Origin: an uncultured Micrococcales bacterium | Lineage (GTDB): Bacteria > Actinomycetota > Actinomycetes > Actinomycetales > Microbacteriaceae | Assembly (NCBI GenBank): GCA_937919125.1 | Contig: CALFOB010000016.1 | Span: 1-7,143, forward strand | Length of the DNA: 7,143 nt | Reading direction: 5' to 3' | Part shown: piece by piece, positions 7,003 to 7,143 of the stretch | Position numbering within the stretch: position 1 is the first letter of the stretch | Layout: each line of letters starts with the position of its first letter | Notes under the pieces: model-generated | Told to the model about the DNA's origin: nothing | Seen by the model: only the letters and a program-made list of their open reading frames with translations | Database searches by the model: none | Made by a program: the position numbers and the translations under genes

Positions 7003-7026
7003 TCCTTGAGAACTCAACAGCGTGCA
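7003..7026 (+). promoter_or_regulatory. Conserved actinobacterial rrn leader block (boxA-like)
   Basis: The core TTGAGAACTCAA at 7006-7017, followed by CAGCGTGCA, is a sequence I recognise as recurring upstream of 16S genes in many actinobacteria (compare TTTGAGAACTCAATAGTG). It is linked there to Nus-factor antitermination or leader processing. TTGAG and CTCAA are also inverted repeats of each other. It is the strongest single sign that an rRNA operon follows. Confidence 0.75.
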
Positions 7027-7050
7027 CAATGTCGATGCCAAGAACCTGGC

Positions 7051-7074
7051 TTCAAGAAGGCTTGCCTTTTTGAA
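7051..7074 (+). other. Terminator-like hairpin in the rrn leader
   Basis: TTCAAGAAGGC (7051-7061) and GCCTTTTTGAA (7064-7074) are inverted repeats with one G-U pair. With the innermost C-G opened, this makes a 10-bp stem and a CTTG tetraloop. The AAGGC...GCCTTTTT portion resembles an intrinsic terminator, although the T-run is itself paired. It lies between the boxA-like block and the expected 16S start, so it is either a processing element or a pause site. Confidence 0.6.
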
Positions 7075-7097
7075 TGTTCAGTAGTAATTGGATTAGA

Positions 7098-7128
7098 CAG
7101 ATTGTCAGACAATCTGATTTAGTCAGAT
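7098..7128 (+). repeat. Overlapping, mutually exclusive inverted repeats in the rrn leader
   Basis: CAGATTGTC (7098-7106) and GACAATCTG (7108-7116) are perfect 9-nt arms around A7107, foldable as 7 bp with a 5-nt loop. ATCTGA (7112-7117) can instead pair with TCAGAT (7123-7128) around TTTAG. The two folds share 7112-7116 and cannot coexist on one molecule. The position just before 16S suggests part of the precursor processing stalk. Confidence 0.6.
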
Positions 7129-7143
7129 CAAATTGATGCCCCC

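Larger units (their letters stand above)
6958..7143 (+). other. 5' leader of the 16S rRNA precursor, cut by the contig end
   Basis: From the predicted P2 start to the end of the window there is no coding frame, but ordered structure: a 5' stem-loop, the conserved TTGAGAACTCAA block, then further inverted repeats. This order (hairpin, boxA-like block, processing stem region) matches rrn leaders. The mature 16S start (an AGAGTTTGATC-type sequence) is not reached, so it should lie a short way beyond 7143. The call rests on the promoter form, the conserved block and the tyrS position. No mature rRNA is visible. Confidence 0.82.

Noticed and set aside
6961..7010. Possible tRNA gene in the GC-richer part of the leader (CCGGAATCC resembling a T-arm)
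   Set aside because: No acceptor stem, anticodon arm or GGTTCGAATCC-type T-arm can be assembled. The segment fits an rrn leader stem-loop better.
7081..7143. Start of mature 16S rRNA at the window end
   Set aside because: No AGAGTTTGATCCTGGCTCAG-type 5' sequence is present. Only leader sequence is visible.

Overview
The window looks like one whole assembled contig from a low- to mid-GC actinobacterium, probably a small-genome member of Microbacteriaceae/Micrococcales such as the planktonic freshwater or marine lineages. Three things point there: the protein families read as actinobacterial (ArgC, ArgB, class I ArgG and TyrS with a KFGKS loop); tyrS lies directly upstream of an rRNA operon leader; and that leader carries the TTGAGAACTCAA segment typical of actinobacterial rrn leaders. 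The genes use AGA (Arg) and CTA (Leu) freely, unlike high-GC Microbacteriaceae. The genus cannot be fixed from this sequence.

Layout, all on the + strand. Positions 1-31 are Illumina adapter, not genome. From about 34 to 6716 there is a tightly packed cluster: argC (5' end missing), argB, argF, argG, argH, tyrS. Junctions are a 1-nt overlap (argC/argB), 18 nt (argB/argF), 52 nt (argF/argG), 2 nt (argG/argH) and 9 nt (argH/tyrS), consistent with one polycistronic unit whose promoter is outside the window. ArgC and ArgB act in the acetylated half of arginine synthesis. ArgF, ArgG and ArgH convert ornithine through citrulline and argininosuccinate to arginine. TyrS charges tRNA-Tyr. The usual actinobacterial neighbours argJ, argD and argR are absent from the cluster.

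Positions 6717-7143 (427 nt) hold no convincing gene. They contain what I read as the control region and 5' leader of a 16S-23S-5S rRNA operon: two sigma70-type promoters (6737-6765 and 6924-6951), each preceded by a palindrome with the core AGAAATTTCT, then a leader with a 5' hairpin, the conserved TTGAGAACTCAA segment, and three further inverted repeats. The contig stops before mature 16S begins, as expected for an assembly break at an rRNA operon.

I do not see an undescribed multi-gene system. The most distinctive material is the paired palindromes at the two rrn promoters, the structured leader, and the contracted arginine cluster.
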